Assembly: GCA_016783155.1 (NCBI GenBank) | Contig: JADHXB010000005.1 | Location: 1-36,257 of the forward strand | Length of the DNA stretch: 36,257 bases | Source: Dehalococcoidia bacterium | GTDB lineage: Bacteria; Chloroflexota; Dehalococcoidia; GIF9; UBA5629 | Direction: 5' to 3' | In this document: positions 1 to 8,559 of the stretch, one piece after another | How the letters are laid out: the number at the start of each line of letters is the position of its first letter | Position numbering within the stretch: the first letter of the stretch is position 1 | The notes under the pieces: model-generated | Database searches by the model: none | What the model was told of the DNA's origin: nothing | What the model saw: the letters and a program-made list of their open reading frames with translations, nothing else | Translations under genes and position numbers: made by a program

Positions 1-25
1 ATCAGCCACGGAACCTGATGCGGCA

Positions 26-223
26 TTAGAGTTTCCTCAAGGCCTCCTCGACAACATGTACCTTCTCCTGAGACACAAGGATACGGTAGCCAGCCAATCC
101 ACTGACGCCTGGCTCTTTCTTTTGGTCAGGCAGAATCCGCGTCGGTATTCCCTCACCCTCAAAGAATTCCTTCCACATCTCAGCTATTATCAAATTAGGT
201 GCGCTCTTAACCTGAACCCACAT
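26..223 (-). CDS. DUF2007-like small protein (putative signal-transducing)
   Basis: 65 aa ORF; WVQVKSAPNLIIAEMWKEFFEGEGIPTRI...YRILVSQEKVHVVEEAL resembles the DUF2007 fold; no search run. Confidence 0.55.
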   Translation of the reverse strand: MWVQVKSAPNLIIAEMWKEFFEGEGIPTRILPDQKKEPGVSGLAGYRILVSQEKVHVVEEALRKL

Positions 224-253
224 ATCCTAGTTCACTACCTAAGGCTGTTTATT

Positions 254-317
254 GTCATTGCGAGGAGCACAGCGACGTGGCAATCCCCAGAGATTGCTTC
301 GCTCCGCTCGCAATGAC
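254..317. repeat. Imperfect palindromic intergenic repeat GTCATTGCGAG...CTCGCAATGAC
   Basis: Left arm GTCATTGCGAGgagcacagcgacgtggCAATC pairs with GATTGcttcgctccgCTCGCAATGAC; lies between the DUF2007-like gene and nuoK; resembles a dispersed repeat type seen in many bacterial genomes. Confidence 0.75.
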
Positions 318-338
318 GGGCAGGAATTACTAAACGCT

Positions 339-650
339 CTACCATTTCATCAAGTCGAATTTGTCAACATCAACAGATTCGCGACTGCGATAAATAGCGA
401 TTATTATAGCTATACCAACGGCAGTCTCAGCCGCAGCCACCACGATGACAAATATGGCAAATATCTGCCCGGTAAGAAACATTGGCACAACATAACGGGA
501 AAAAGCAACCAGAGCGATATTCACTGCATTGAGCATAATTTCAATGCACATCAAAATGACTACAGCATTACGCTTAGCCAGAACTCCGTACAACCCGATG
601 GAGAAAAGAACCGCTGATAAGACAAGGTAATGTTCTAATCCAACCGACAT
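339..650 (-). CDS. nuoK: NADH-quinone oxidoreductase subunit K
   Basis: 103 aa; [32 protein letters not shown] is typical NuoK; operon context. Confidence 0.95.
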   Translation of the reverse strand: MSVGLEHYLVLSAVLFSIGLYGVLAKRNAVVILMCIEIMLNAVNIALVAFSRYVVPMFLTGQIFAIFVIVVAAAETAVGIAIIIAIYRSRESVDVDKFDLMKW

Positions 651-652
651 TT

Positions 653-1141
653 CTATTTCTCCCTTATCAACACGATGGCACCCAGCACCGCTGCCAGGAG
701 CAACACTGCGGTAATTTCCACAGGCAATATAAAACCGCCCTCGCCAAACAGGCTTAAACCTATAGCCGCTGTTGTCGGTTGCTGAGGTGGCTCACTGCTC
801 GTTTCCCACTTGGTACTCATCACAGTGAAAACCAGTGTCCCTAAAAGCAGCAAGCTCACTACCAAGGCAGGAATGCGCAGCTTCCCTGATGGACTACCGT
901 GCCAGACTTCGCGTGTAAGCATGATGGCGACGATAATCAATATTGAGATAGCTCCCACATAAATAAGAATCTGCACAACCGCCAGGAAGTCTGCATAAAG
1001 AGTTATATAAATCACAGCTATAGTTAAGAAAAGCAGGACTAGTGAAAGAGCCGCCCGAAAGACATCACGCAAGATAACTACAGCCAATGCTGCGCCGACA
1101 GTCACGGCTGCCAATATCCAGAAGACGATATCAAACACCAC
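653..1141 (-). CDS. nuoJ: NADH-quinone oxidoreductase subunit J
   Basis: 162 aa multi-[50 protein letters not shown]. Confidence 0.95.
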   Translation of the reverse strand: MVFDIVFWILAAVTVGAALAVVILRDVFRAALSLVLLFLTIAVIYITLYADFLAVVQILIYVGAISILIIVAIMLTREVWHGSPSGKLRIPALVVSLLLLGTLVFTVMSTKWETSSEPPQQPTTAAIGLSLFGEGGFILPVEITAVLLLAAVLGAIVLIREK

Positions 1142-1676
1142 GGCCTCTCTTCTTGCTCAGTCCCAGCCAGCTCAATTTCTGCCCACCTTCCTCCTTATCC
1201 CAGTAGATGAGCAGGCTCTGCTTAGGCAGACTTGCCTCAATTCTTGGTCGAGCATAACCACTGGGCTGCCTGACATCAGATAACTGAAGCTCTTCTTTGC
1301 TCAAAACAAGTTGTTTACGTCTATGCTGCGCCCGCTCGTAGCTAATACCCATAGCCAACGCGTCAAAGGGGCAAGCCTCGACACATAAGCCACAGAACAT
1401 GCAACGTCCCGTATCTACCTCAAACTTATCAACCACGTAATTATTCTTGTCACCTACATGAGTAGCAATCTCAATATTTCCCTGAGGGCAACTCTTGGCA
1501 CAGGTAGCACAGCCAGTACATTTGTCTGGATACCACACTAGCTCGTTGCCTCTTATGCGCCTTGAGACAATCAGCTTCTCCTCAGGATATTGCACAGTTA
1601 TAGGGGCGCGAAACAGGTGCTTGAAGGTTACCGCCATCCCCTTAGCTATGCCGATTCCATATCTCTCAAACTTCAA
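1131..1676 (-). CDS. nuoI: NADH-quinone oxidoreductase subunit I (2x[4Fe-4S])
   Basis: 181 aa; CTGCATCAKSCPQGNIEI and CMFCGLCVEACPFDALAM ferredoxin motifs. Confidence 0.95.
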   Translation of the reverse strand: MKFERYGIGIAKGMAVTFKHLFRAPITVQYPEEKLIVSRRIRGNELVWYPDKCTGCATCAKSCPQGNIEIATHVGDKNNYVVDKFEVDTGRCMFCGLCVEACPFDALAMGISYERAQHRRKQLVLSKEELQLSDVRQPSGYARPRIEASLPKQSLLIYWDKEEGGQKLSWLGLSKKRGRGV

Positions 1677-2775
1677 CTCGGCCGCCTCCTAAAGTAAACA
1701 GCTTCGACCACAACAGGACTAGCACACCAGCAAAAACGAAGTTCACTGCCACCATTAACCATGGCGTAATTTCTGACAGCCATAGTACCTCGGCAGCAAC
1801 GATAAACAGGTTGATTATCGCCATAGGCAGTAGGCCCTTCCAGGCAAAAGCCATTAACTGGTCCACACGCAATCTGGGAAGTGTACTGCGCATCCACACG
1901 ATAACGAAAAACACCGCCATGACCTTAATTACGAGCCATATAATCGGCGGCAACAACGGCCCTTGCCAGCCGCTCAGGAACAGGGTAGCAATAATACACG
2001 AATAAGCTAGAGCATGGCCATATTCACCGAGATAAAACATGGCAAACTTCATTCCGGAATACTCAATGTGGTAGCCAGCGACGATTTCAGAATCAGCTTC
2101 GAGAAGGTCAAACGGGCTGCGGTTCATCTCAGCAACCGTCCCCAGGAAAAAGATAACAAAGCCCAGAGGCTGCAGTAAAAGGAAGGGGATTTTCTGTGAG
2201 GCTACAATCTGTGTCATCGACAGCGACCCGGCCATCAACACCACACCCAGAATCGCTAGAACCACTGGCAACTCATAGCTCACCATCTGGGCTACTGCCC
2301 TCAGAGCTGATATCAAGCCATACTTATTATTTGATGCCCAACCCGCCATGTATATGCCAACTGCAGATATAGAACTGATTGCCACTACATAAACCACGCC
2401 TACATTCAGATCAGTTAGGATGGCACGTTCACCGAATGGCACTACAGCGAAAATCATCAACACCGGCACAAAGACAATAACCGGCGCCAGCCAGTGAATC
2501 ACTTTATCACTCTTGGTCGGCACAATATCCTCCTTCAACAATATCTTCACAGCGGTAGCAATCGGCTGGAAAATCCCCTCCGGCCCAAGCCGGTTGGGGC
2601 CCAGACGAACTTGAAACCGGCCCAGCAACCGCCGCTCATACCAGATAAAGACTATAACCATGGTCAAGACGAAACCGAGAACAACCACTATGCCGACTAT
2701 GGCTGGCACGATGTAAGCTGCCCAACCCGGCCAGATACTACCTAGCCATAACTGAAATTGTTCCAGTAGCGTCAT
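1666..2775 (-). CDS. nuoH: NADH-quinone oxidoreductase subunit H
   Basis: Track ORF runs to 2844; MTLLEQF start at 2775 abuts nuoD end. ERRLLGRFQVRLGPNRLGPEGIFQPIATAVKILLKEDIVPT and LLEADSEIVAGYHIEYSGMKFA are NuoH signatures. Confidence 0.93.
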   Translation of the reverse strand: MTLLEQFQLWLGSIWPGWAAYIVPAIVGIVVVLGFVLTMVIVFIWYERRLLGRFQVRLGPNRLGPEGIFQPIATAVKILLKEDIVPTKSDKVIHWLAPVIVFVPVLMIFAVVPFGERAILTDLNVGVVYVVAISSISAVGIYMAGWASNNKYGLISALRAVAQMVSYELPVVLAILGVVLMAGSLSMTQIVASQKIPFLLLQPLGFVIFFLGTVAEMNRSPFDLLEADSEIVAGYHIEYSGMKFAMFYLGEYGHALAYSCIIATLFLSGWQGPLLPPIIWLVIKVMAVFFVIVWMRSTLPRLRVDQLMAFAWKGLLPMAIINLFIVAAEVLWLSEITPWLMVAVNFVFAGVLVLLWSKLFTLGGGRVEV

Positions 2776-3878
2776 TACCTGTCTATCTCCCCCAGGCAGA
2801 CATCTATGCTGCCCAATATAATTATCAAGTCGGCCACTTTCCAACCTATAGCCATGTCCTTTAGAGCAGTCATGTTAATCAGCGTTGGAGCACGAATATG
2901 GAATCTGTAAGGGGCAATAGAATTATCGCTGACCAAATGGAAGCCAAGCTCGCCTTTGGGTGCCTCTATATGCCCGTATACTTCACCGACTGGTGGCCGC
3001 AACAACTGAGGTACTTTGGCACAAGCCTCACCTTCCGGCAACTGGGCTATCGCCTGTTCCAAAATGCGTACGCTCTGCCTCATCTCCTGCATCCTTACCC
3101 AGTATCGGTCGTAGCAATCGCCAACGGTGCCAACCGGTATTTCAAAGTCAAAGCGGTCATAAATTGAATACGGATCAGCTCGACGAATATCCCACTTCAC
3201 ATCGCTAGCACGAAGCACCGGACCGCTGGCCGCAGTATTTATCGCCGTATCTTTAGGTAATATTCCAACGCCTTTAGTCCTTGCCAGCAAAACCTCATTC
3301 TGAGACAGAAGCCGGTCATATTCATCAATAAATCCTGGCATCTCAGCCACAAACCTCTTCAAAGCTGGCAAGAATTCTTCAGGGATGTCATGGCTGACGC
3401 CACCAATACGCATATAGTTATAGGTAAGTCGCTGACCGCAAACCATCTCAAATAGGTCTAATAGCTTTTCTCTCTCCCGCCACATATACAATACCGGAGT
3501 CATCATAGCTCCAAGATCGTTAAGGAAGAAGCCGACTGCCATAAGATGGTTGGCAATACGCATCATCTCAGCCATGATTATCCTCAGATATTCAGCCCGC
3601 TCCGGAACCTCTATGCCGGCCAGCTTCTCCACTGCTAGCACATAGGCAAAATTGTTCGTCATGGAAGCCACATAGTCGAGCCTGTCGGTCAACGGGATTA
3701 TTTGAGCATAGGTCCTATTTTCTCCTAACTTCTCGATCCCCCGATGGAGATAACCCATAACAAGTTCCACATCAGTGACGACTTCTCCGTCAAGGGTAAC
3801 TCGTAGGCGTAGGACACCGTGAGTTGATGGGTGCTGCGGACCCATATTAAGAATAAAAGGCTCAGTCCTTATCGCCAT
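2775..3878 (-). CDS. nuoD: NADH-quinone oxidoreductase subunit D
   Basis: Track ORF to 3914; likely start MAIRTEPFILNMGPQHPSTHGVLRL at 3878; ends DVCLGEIDR. Confidence 0.95.
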   Translation of the reverse strand: MAIRTEPFILNMGPQHPSTHGVLRLRVTLDGEVVTDVELVMGYLHRGIEKLGENRTYAQIIPLTDRLDYVASMTNNFAYVLAVEKLAGIEVPERAEYLRIIMAEMMRIANHLMAVGFFLNDLGAMMTPVLYMWREREKLLDLFEMVCGQRLTYNYMRIGGVSHDIPEEFLPALKRFVAEMPGFIDEYDRLLSQNEVLLARTKGVGILPKDTAINTAASGPVLRASDVKWDIRRADPYSIYDRFDFEIPVGTVGDCYDRYWVRMQEMRQSVRILEQAIAQLPEGEACAKVPQLLRPPVGEVYGHIEAPKGELGFHLVSDNSIAPYRFHIRAPTLINMTALKDMAIGWKVADLIIILGSIDVCLGEIDR

Positions 3879-3879
3879 C

Positions 3880-4320
3880 TCAGAGATAATCCCTCCGCAA
3901 CGGATGTCCAACAAAACCTTCCCAGAGCAACAAACGTTTCAAATTAGGATGCCCTTCAAAGATTATACCCATGAGGTCATAAGCTTCTCGCTCCTGAAAA
4001 TCAGCCGCCCGCCACAAGCTGACCACTGAAGGTACTGCTGGCTTGTCGCGGTCATAGCATCTGGCCTTCAAAACCACACTGTGGTTATGCCTCAACGAAA
4101 TCAGATGGTAGACAACTTCAAAATAATCCGTATAGTCGACGGCAGTGAGATTAGTCAGATAGTCGAAATCAAGCGTCCGCGTATTCTTTAGAAATTCCGC
4201 TACCTGATAAAGAGATTTGCTCGTGACAACGACAGCTGCCTTATCAGCAGCGGCAATAGAGCCAGGAAACTTCTTAGCTATCTTCTTGGCTACTTCCTCA
4301 CCATTTAAGGCTTTGGTCAC
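3880..4320 (-). CDS. nuoC: NADH-quinone oxidoreductase subunit C
   Basis: 146 aa; [39 protein letters not shown] is typical NuoC. Confidence 0.94.
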   Translation of the reverse strand: MTKALNGEEVAKKIAKKFPGSIAAADKAAVVVTSKSLYQVAEFLKNTRTLDFDYLTNLTAVDYTDYFEVVYHLISLRHNHSVVLKARCYDRDKPAVPSVVSLWRAADFQEREAYDLMGIIFEGHPNLKRLLLWEGFVGHPLRRDYL

Positions 4321-4907
4321 GCTTTCTTTATGCTCTCCCTGATGATTTTCTCGTGTATCTTCCTTATGCCATGAAGCAACCCCTCAGGCCGAGGCGGACA
4401 ACCGGGCACATAGACGTCAACTGGGATTATGCGATTAATCCCAGGGACAACGCTGTAGGATTCTCTGAACGGCCCACCACTAATCGCGCACTGCCCCATA
4501 GCTATGACCCATTTGGGCTCCGGCATCTGCTCATAGACTAATTTCACTGCCGGCGCCATCTTCCAAGTAAGCGTTCCGGCAACAATCATCAAGTCAGCCT
4601 GGCGCGGTGACCAGCGAAATATGTCCATGCCGAAGCGAGCAATATCAAAACGCGAAGCTGCCGCACCGATCATCTCAAAAGCACAGCAGGCCAACCCAAA
4701 CATGAGCGGAAATAGTGACCGCGACCGTGCCCAATCAAGCACATAGTCCACCGTAGTAATAAGCACGTTCCGCCTTATCTCCTCATCAAGCCACTTGTCA
4801 GGGTCAGGTATCGGCTGCTGGGAAGCTTCCATCAGCGAGTTGATCTTCAAGCCCTCAGCTATATCAATCTCTTTCAAGGGCATGACTCCGTATCCTTCTA
4901 TTTCCAC
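4317..4907 (-). CDS. nuoB: NADH-quinone oxidoreductase subunit B
   Basis: 196 aa; [67 protein letters not shown]; start may be internal (MPLKEID, 4883). Confidence 0.96.
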   Translation of the reverse strand: MEIEGYGVMPLKEIDIAEGLKINSLMEASQQPIPDPDKWLDEEIRRNVLITTVDYVLDWARSRSLFPLMFGLACCAFEMIGAAASRFDIARFGMDIFRWSPRQADLMIVAGTLTWKMAPAVKLVYEQMPEPKWVIAMGQCAISGGPFRESYSVVPGINRIIPVDVYVPGCPPRPEGLLHGIRKIHEKIIRESIKKA

Positions 4908-5299
4908 TCTAGAGCCCCTTTAAGCCAGGCATAGATATATCCCACCATAAGGATGACGAAGAAAACAGCTACCGCAATCAGCCCAAACAAGCCCAGCCCT
5001 TTAAGATTAACCGCCCAGGGATACAGAAAAACAGTTAACACGTCGAGCGCAACGAAAAGAACAGCAAAGAAATAATAGCGGAAGTTATATTGAACCCAGG
5101 TCTTGCCGATAGTTTCCATGCCACACTCATAGGTGGAAGTCTTGGCTGGATTGCTTTTCCTGGGTACGATCTTGAAAAAGCTAAGTGTCAGAGGCAGAAG
5201 CAGAGTAGTAACCGTGAACAGAATACCTACGATAAGGAGTATCCCGATGTAACCGAAATCTGCTAACAAGTAGTCAGGCCTCACTATCTCGTTACCCAT
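4898..5299 (-). CDS. nuoA: NADH-quinone oxidoreductase subunit A
   Basis: 133 aa; [48 protein letters not shown]. Confidence 0.93.
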   Translation of the reverse strand: MGNEIVRPDYLLADFGYIGILLIVGILFTVTTLLLPLTLSFFKIVPRKSNPAKTSTYECGMETIGKTWVQYNFRYYFFAVLFVALDVLTVFLYPWAVNLKGLGLFGLIAVAVFFVILMVGYIYAWLKGALEWK

Positions 5300-5323
5300 G
5301 AAAAACCTCGTTTTTCATGGGTA
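5293..5323 (-). promoter_or_regulatory. Perfect 14-bp inverted repeat over the nuoA start codon, with an embedded mini-ORF
   Basis: TACCCATGAAAAAC-CTC-GTTTTTCATGGGTA on + strand; on the mRNA the second arm contains the nuoA AUG and the GAGG lies at the loop; first AUG encodes MKNEVFHG*. Confidence 0.7.
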
Positions 5324-5397
5324 CTAAAATGCCGTCTGAAAGTATAGCACACACACAAAAGAAAGGGCAAAGCTTGACTTGAGGTACTCTCAGTATA

Positions 5398-5643
5398 GGC
5401 CTTCAAAGCATGGGGGACTGAGCCTACACTGAAGTGACACAAGGACAGTCATGGGTAAACCTGTGCTACCATCACCAAGGAGTGCTCTCACTTTCGCCAC
5501 TCGGTCTATCCACCTGCTCAAACTAGCGGAGTCGGTAGCAACTCATGTTCTTGACACCACCATCTGCAATGTGCGATAATAATTATGGGCATATGCTAAT
5601 AAGTGCAAGTGGCAGTGAAGCAATCAAAAATCCTGTGGGCAGG
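5398..5643 (+). repeat. Copy 1 of a duplicated promoter/5'UTR block (near-identical core 5524-5643)
   Basis: Collinear with 19837-20081; core 119/120 identical by eye (single difference at 5620 vs 20058), upstream part visibly diverged. Confidence 0.92.
5551..5580 (+). promoter_or_regulatory. Sigma70-like promoter in duplicated block, copy 1
   Basis: TTGACA, 18 nt, TGC-GATAAT (extended -10); directed toward csoR antisense strand and mvhD/fdhA. Confidence 0.6.
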
Positions 5644-5650
5644 AGTACTC

Positions 5651-5938
5651 TTATTTACTGTCGCCAACTCGCACTCGACCCCAGATAGCTATAGCCCTCG
5701 CCAGGGAGTCGACATTTCCTGACTCAGCTTTACTATCTTGGCGAAAGCAAAGCTTCATGTAGTTGTTTAGCACCAGGGCACCAACACTCTCAATGGCAGA
5801 ACGTAAAGCCGCTAGTTGGGTCACCAGACTTTCGCAATCACGGCCATCAATGACCATTTTTTCGATGCCGCGAACCTGCCCTTCGATCCTTTTGAGCCGT
5901 TTTAGCAGCATTTGCTGTGATACTTCTTGTTTAGCCAT
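5651..5938 (-). CDS. CsoR/CstR/RcnR (DUF156) family metal- or persulfide-sensing repressor
   Basis: KRLKRIEGQVRGIEKMVIDGRDCESLVTQLAALRSAIESVGALVLNNYMKLCF; track ORF to 5983, but GGAGGAGG SD precedes MAKQEVSQQ at 5938. Confidence 0.88.
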   Translation of the reverse strand: MAKQEVSQQMLLKRLKRIEGQVRGIEKMVIDGRDCESLVTQLAALRSAIESVGALVLNNYMKLCFRQDSKAESGNVDSLARAIAIWGRVRVGDSK

Positions 5939-5981
5939 TGCCTCCTCCGATATTCGAGATGTTACTGCGTGTTGCTTTACC

Positions 5982-5998
5982 ATACCCCTGTAGGGTAT
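5982..5998. promoter_or_regulatory. Putative CsoR/CstR operator
   Basis: ATACCC-CTGTA-GGGTAT perfect 6-bp arms upstream of csoR; overlaps a + strand TATAAT at 5996-6001. Confidence 0.6.
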
Positions 5999-6113
5999 AA
6001 TTTTTACGGTCTGAAAAATCTAACCTTAGTATTAATATATTCTAGCATTTAATTGGTCAACCTGTCAGGTCGATTCTAGTCTGAATGAGTCACTGAAATC
6101 ATCGGAGGTATAT

Positions 6114-6539
6114 ATGGACTCGTTTAAGCCAAAGATTGTGGGGCTGTTTTGTAACTGGTGCTCATATAGGGGCGCTGATTTAGCTGGTACTTCGAGACTG
6201 AAGTACGCACCTAATGTAAAGATAATAAGAGTAATGTGTTCCGGGCGCGTAGACGAGAGATTGGTACTCAAAGCATTCGCTCTGGGTGCTGACGGTGTTT
6301 TAGTTTGTGGCTGTCATCCAGGCGAGTGTCATTACCACAAGGGTAACCTGAATGCCAGAAGGAGGATTACTGGACTGAAACCTTTCGTTGAGGCCATAGG
6401 TATTGGCAAAGAAAGGCTCAGGCTGGAATGGATCTCAGCATCCGAAGGCCCGAAGGTAGCCGAGACAGTCAATAGCTTTACTCAAACCATAAAGCAGCTT
6501 GGCCCAAGTGCATTCAATAGGAGGCGAAATGAGCATTGA
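6114..6539 (+). CDS. mvhD: MvhD-like iron-sulfur subunit (methyl-viologen-reducing hydrogenase delta)
   Basis: LFCNWCSYRGADLAGTSRLKYAPNVKIIRVMCSGRVD...ALGADGVLVCGCHPGECHYHKGNLNARRRI. Confidence 0.92.
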   Translation: MDSFKPKIVGLFCNWCSYRGADLAGTSRLKYAPNVKIIRVMCSGRVDERLVLKAFALGADGVLVCGCHPGECHYHKGNLNARRRITGLKPFVEAIGIGKERLRLEWISASEGPKVAETVNSFTQTIKQLGPSAFNRRRNEH

Positions 6540-8559
6540 ATATGCACCTACCATTTGCCCATATTGTAGTTGTGGCTGCGGCATTTACCTGGTCGTCGAG
6601 GATGGAAAGATAATCGGACAGGAGCCGTGGAAAGAACATCCCATAAACGAAGGGGCAAACTGTCCTAAGGGAAAGAACGCCTATGCTTTTCTGTACAGCA
6701 AAGACAGGCTGAAAAATCCTCTTATAAAAAAGAATGGCACCTTTAGGAAGGCTTCATGGGATGAAGCCCTAGGGCTTATTGTTTCTAAGCTCAAAGAGGC
6801 GACCCCTGAGACTTTTGGGACTCTAGGCTCAGGGAAGACATCGAACGAAGAAAGCTATCTATTGCAGAAGTTCGTAAGGGTGGTTATGGGTACGAATACT
6901 ATAGAGTACGTTGGTCGATTATGTCACTCTTCGGCAGTGGCGGCGTTACTTCCAGCGGTGGGGTCAGGAGTGATGCAGACATCTCAGCCTGAAATTGAGC
7001 TTGCTGATTGCATCTTTCTTGCTGGGGTCAATATTATGGAGACTTTCCCTATGATCGCCAGAAGAATTTTCAGAGCAAAAGCCAAGGGGGCCAAAGTCAT
7101 TTATAGTGACCCGAGAAAAACTGCTACTGCCAGATACCTAGCCGACATCCACCTGCCACTGAAGGCTGGCACAGACGTCGCCTTGGTAAATGCCATGATG
7201 AGCATCATTTTGGCCGAGGGCTTGGAGGATAAGGAGTTTATCACATCAAGGACTGCAGACTTTGAGCAAGTACGCGATTTCCTTTGTCAGGTTGACTTGA
7301 AGCAAGCAGAGGCAATCACTGGTGTGTCGTTGGAAAAGATTAGAGAGGCAGCGATTACATTTGCAAAGGCAGAGAGGTCATGCATCCTCTATGACCAAGG
7401 CATATGTCAGCACACCGTTGGTGCTGACAATGTCAAAGTTCACGCTGACTTGGCGCTTCTCACCGGTAACATTGGTAAGCCGGGGACTGGGGTGAATTCA
7501 ATGAGAGGACAGATAAGTGGCGAAGGCACAGGCGATATGGGTTGCCTTGCCGTTTTCTATCCCGGGTTCAAGCGTGTAGGTGAGGAGGCGGCAAAGTTCT
7601 TCGAAGACGCATGGGGCGTGAGTAACCTGCCGACCAAGCCTGGTCTTACCTACATAGACATGTTGTACAAATGTTCTCACCTATACATCGTGGGAACAGA
7701 CCCCATGATGGCGGTACCTGATGTTAATAACTTGAGGAAAGCTTTGAAGAAAGCTAATTTCATCGTAGTACAGGACATATTCCTCACCGAGATAGGCAAG
7801 CTTGCCCATGTGGTGTTGCCGGCAGCAACCTGGGTAGAAAGAGAAGGCACCCATACCTATGTAGATAGGAGGGTGCAAAAGATAGAAAAGGTTATCGAGC
7901 CGCCGGGTGAAGCCAAGCCTGACTGGTGGATTGTGTGTCAGTTGGCCGAAAGGATGGGATACAAGGATAAGTTTAATTTCTCCTCAGCAGGGGAAATATT
8001 TGAGGAGATAAGAAGGTGTGTTCCCCAATATAAGGGGATAACCTATGAGCGCCTTAAGAGGACGCCAGGCGGAATTCACTGGCCCTGCCCGTCTGAGAAT
8101 CATCCGGGGACACCGACTATGTTTTTGGAGAAATTCAACACCGCCGATGGTCTGGGGCATTTCCAGGTGGTGGGGTTTAAGCCCCCAGATGAAATACCCG
8201 AAGACGAGTATCCTTACGTTCTGACCACAGGCAGAAGCATATTCCACTACCATACCGGAACAATGACACTAAGGACACCAAAGTTAGTAGACGAGGTTAG
8301 CCATGGTTTTGTTGAGGTCAACCCAGAGGATGCCACTAAGGTCGGGGTGAAGAACAAGGATATGGTTACTTTGGAAACAAGACGAGGCAGCATTGAGGCT
8401 GAAGTTAAGGTGACAGACCAAGTACCACCCGGGCTACTTTTTATTCCCTTCCATTTCCCTGATTCTTGCGCCAATGTGCTTACCAACCCCGCATTAGACC
8501 CGAGCTGCAAGTGCGCTGAAACCAAAGTATGCGCTGTCAAGATGGAGGTGAAGAAATGA
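6529..8559 (+). CDS. fdhA: Formate dehydrogenase alpha subunit (molybdopterin oxidoreductase, Cys-type)
   Basis: CPYCSCGCGIYLVVEDGKI Fe-S motif; VGRLCHSSAVAAL catalytic region with Cys (TGT); C-terminal molydop-binding domain; ATG at 6529 after AGGAGG. Confidence 0.92.
   Translation: MSIEYAPTICPYCSCGCGIYLVVEDGKIIGQEPWKEHPINEGANCPKGKNAYAFLYSKDRLKNPLIKKNGTFRKASWDEALGLIVSKLKEATPETFGTLGSGKTSNEESYLLQKFVRVVMGTNTIEYVGRLCHSSAVAALLPAVGSGVMQTSQPEIELADCIFLAGVNIMETFPMIARRIFRAKAKGAKVIYSDPRKTATARYLADIHLPLKAGTDVALVNAMMSIILAEGLEDKEFITSRTADFEQVRDFLCQVDLKQAEAITGVSLEKIREAAITFAKAERSCILYDQGICQHTVGADNVKVHADLALLTGNIGKPGTGVNSMRGQISGEGTGDMGCLAVFYPGFKRVGEEAAKFFEDAWGVSNLPTKPGLTYIDMLYKCSHLYIVGTDPMMAVPDVNNLRKALKKANFIVVQDIFLTEIGKLAHVVLPAATWVEREGTHTYVDRRVQKIEKVIEPPGEAKPDWWIVCQLAERMGYKDKFNFSSAGEIFEEIRRCVPQYKGITYERLKRTPGGIHWPCPSENHPGTPTMFLEKFNTADGLGHFQVVGFKPPDEIPEDEYPYVLTTGRSIFHYHTGTMTLRTPKLVDEVSHGFVEVNPEDATKVGVKNKDMVTLETRRGSIEAEVKVTDQVPPGLLFIPFHFPDSCANVLTNPALDPSCKCAETKVCAVKMEVKK

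Noticed and set aside
252-617. 121-aa plus-strand ORF
   Set aside because: Runs through the palindromic repeat and antisense to nuoK.
6529-8559. Selenocysteine (TGA) in formate dehydrogenase
   Set aside because: The catalytic position reads TGT (Cys) in GRLCHSSAV and the frame is open throughout.
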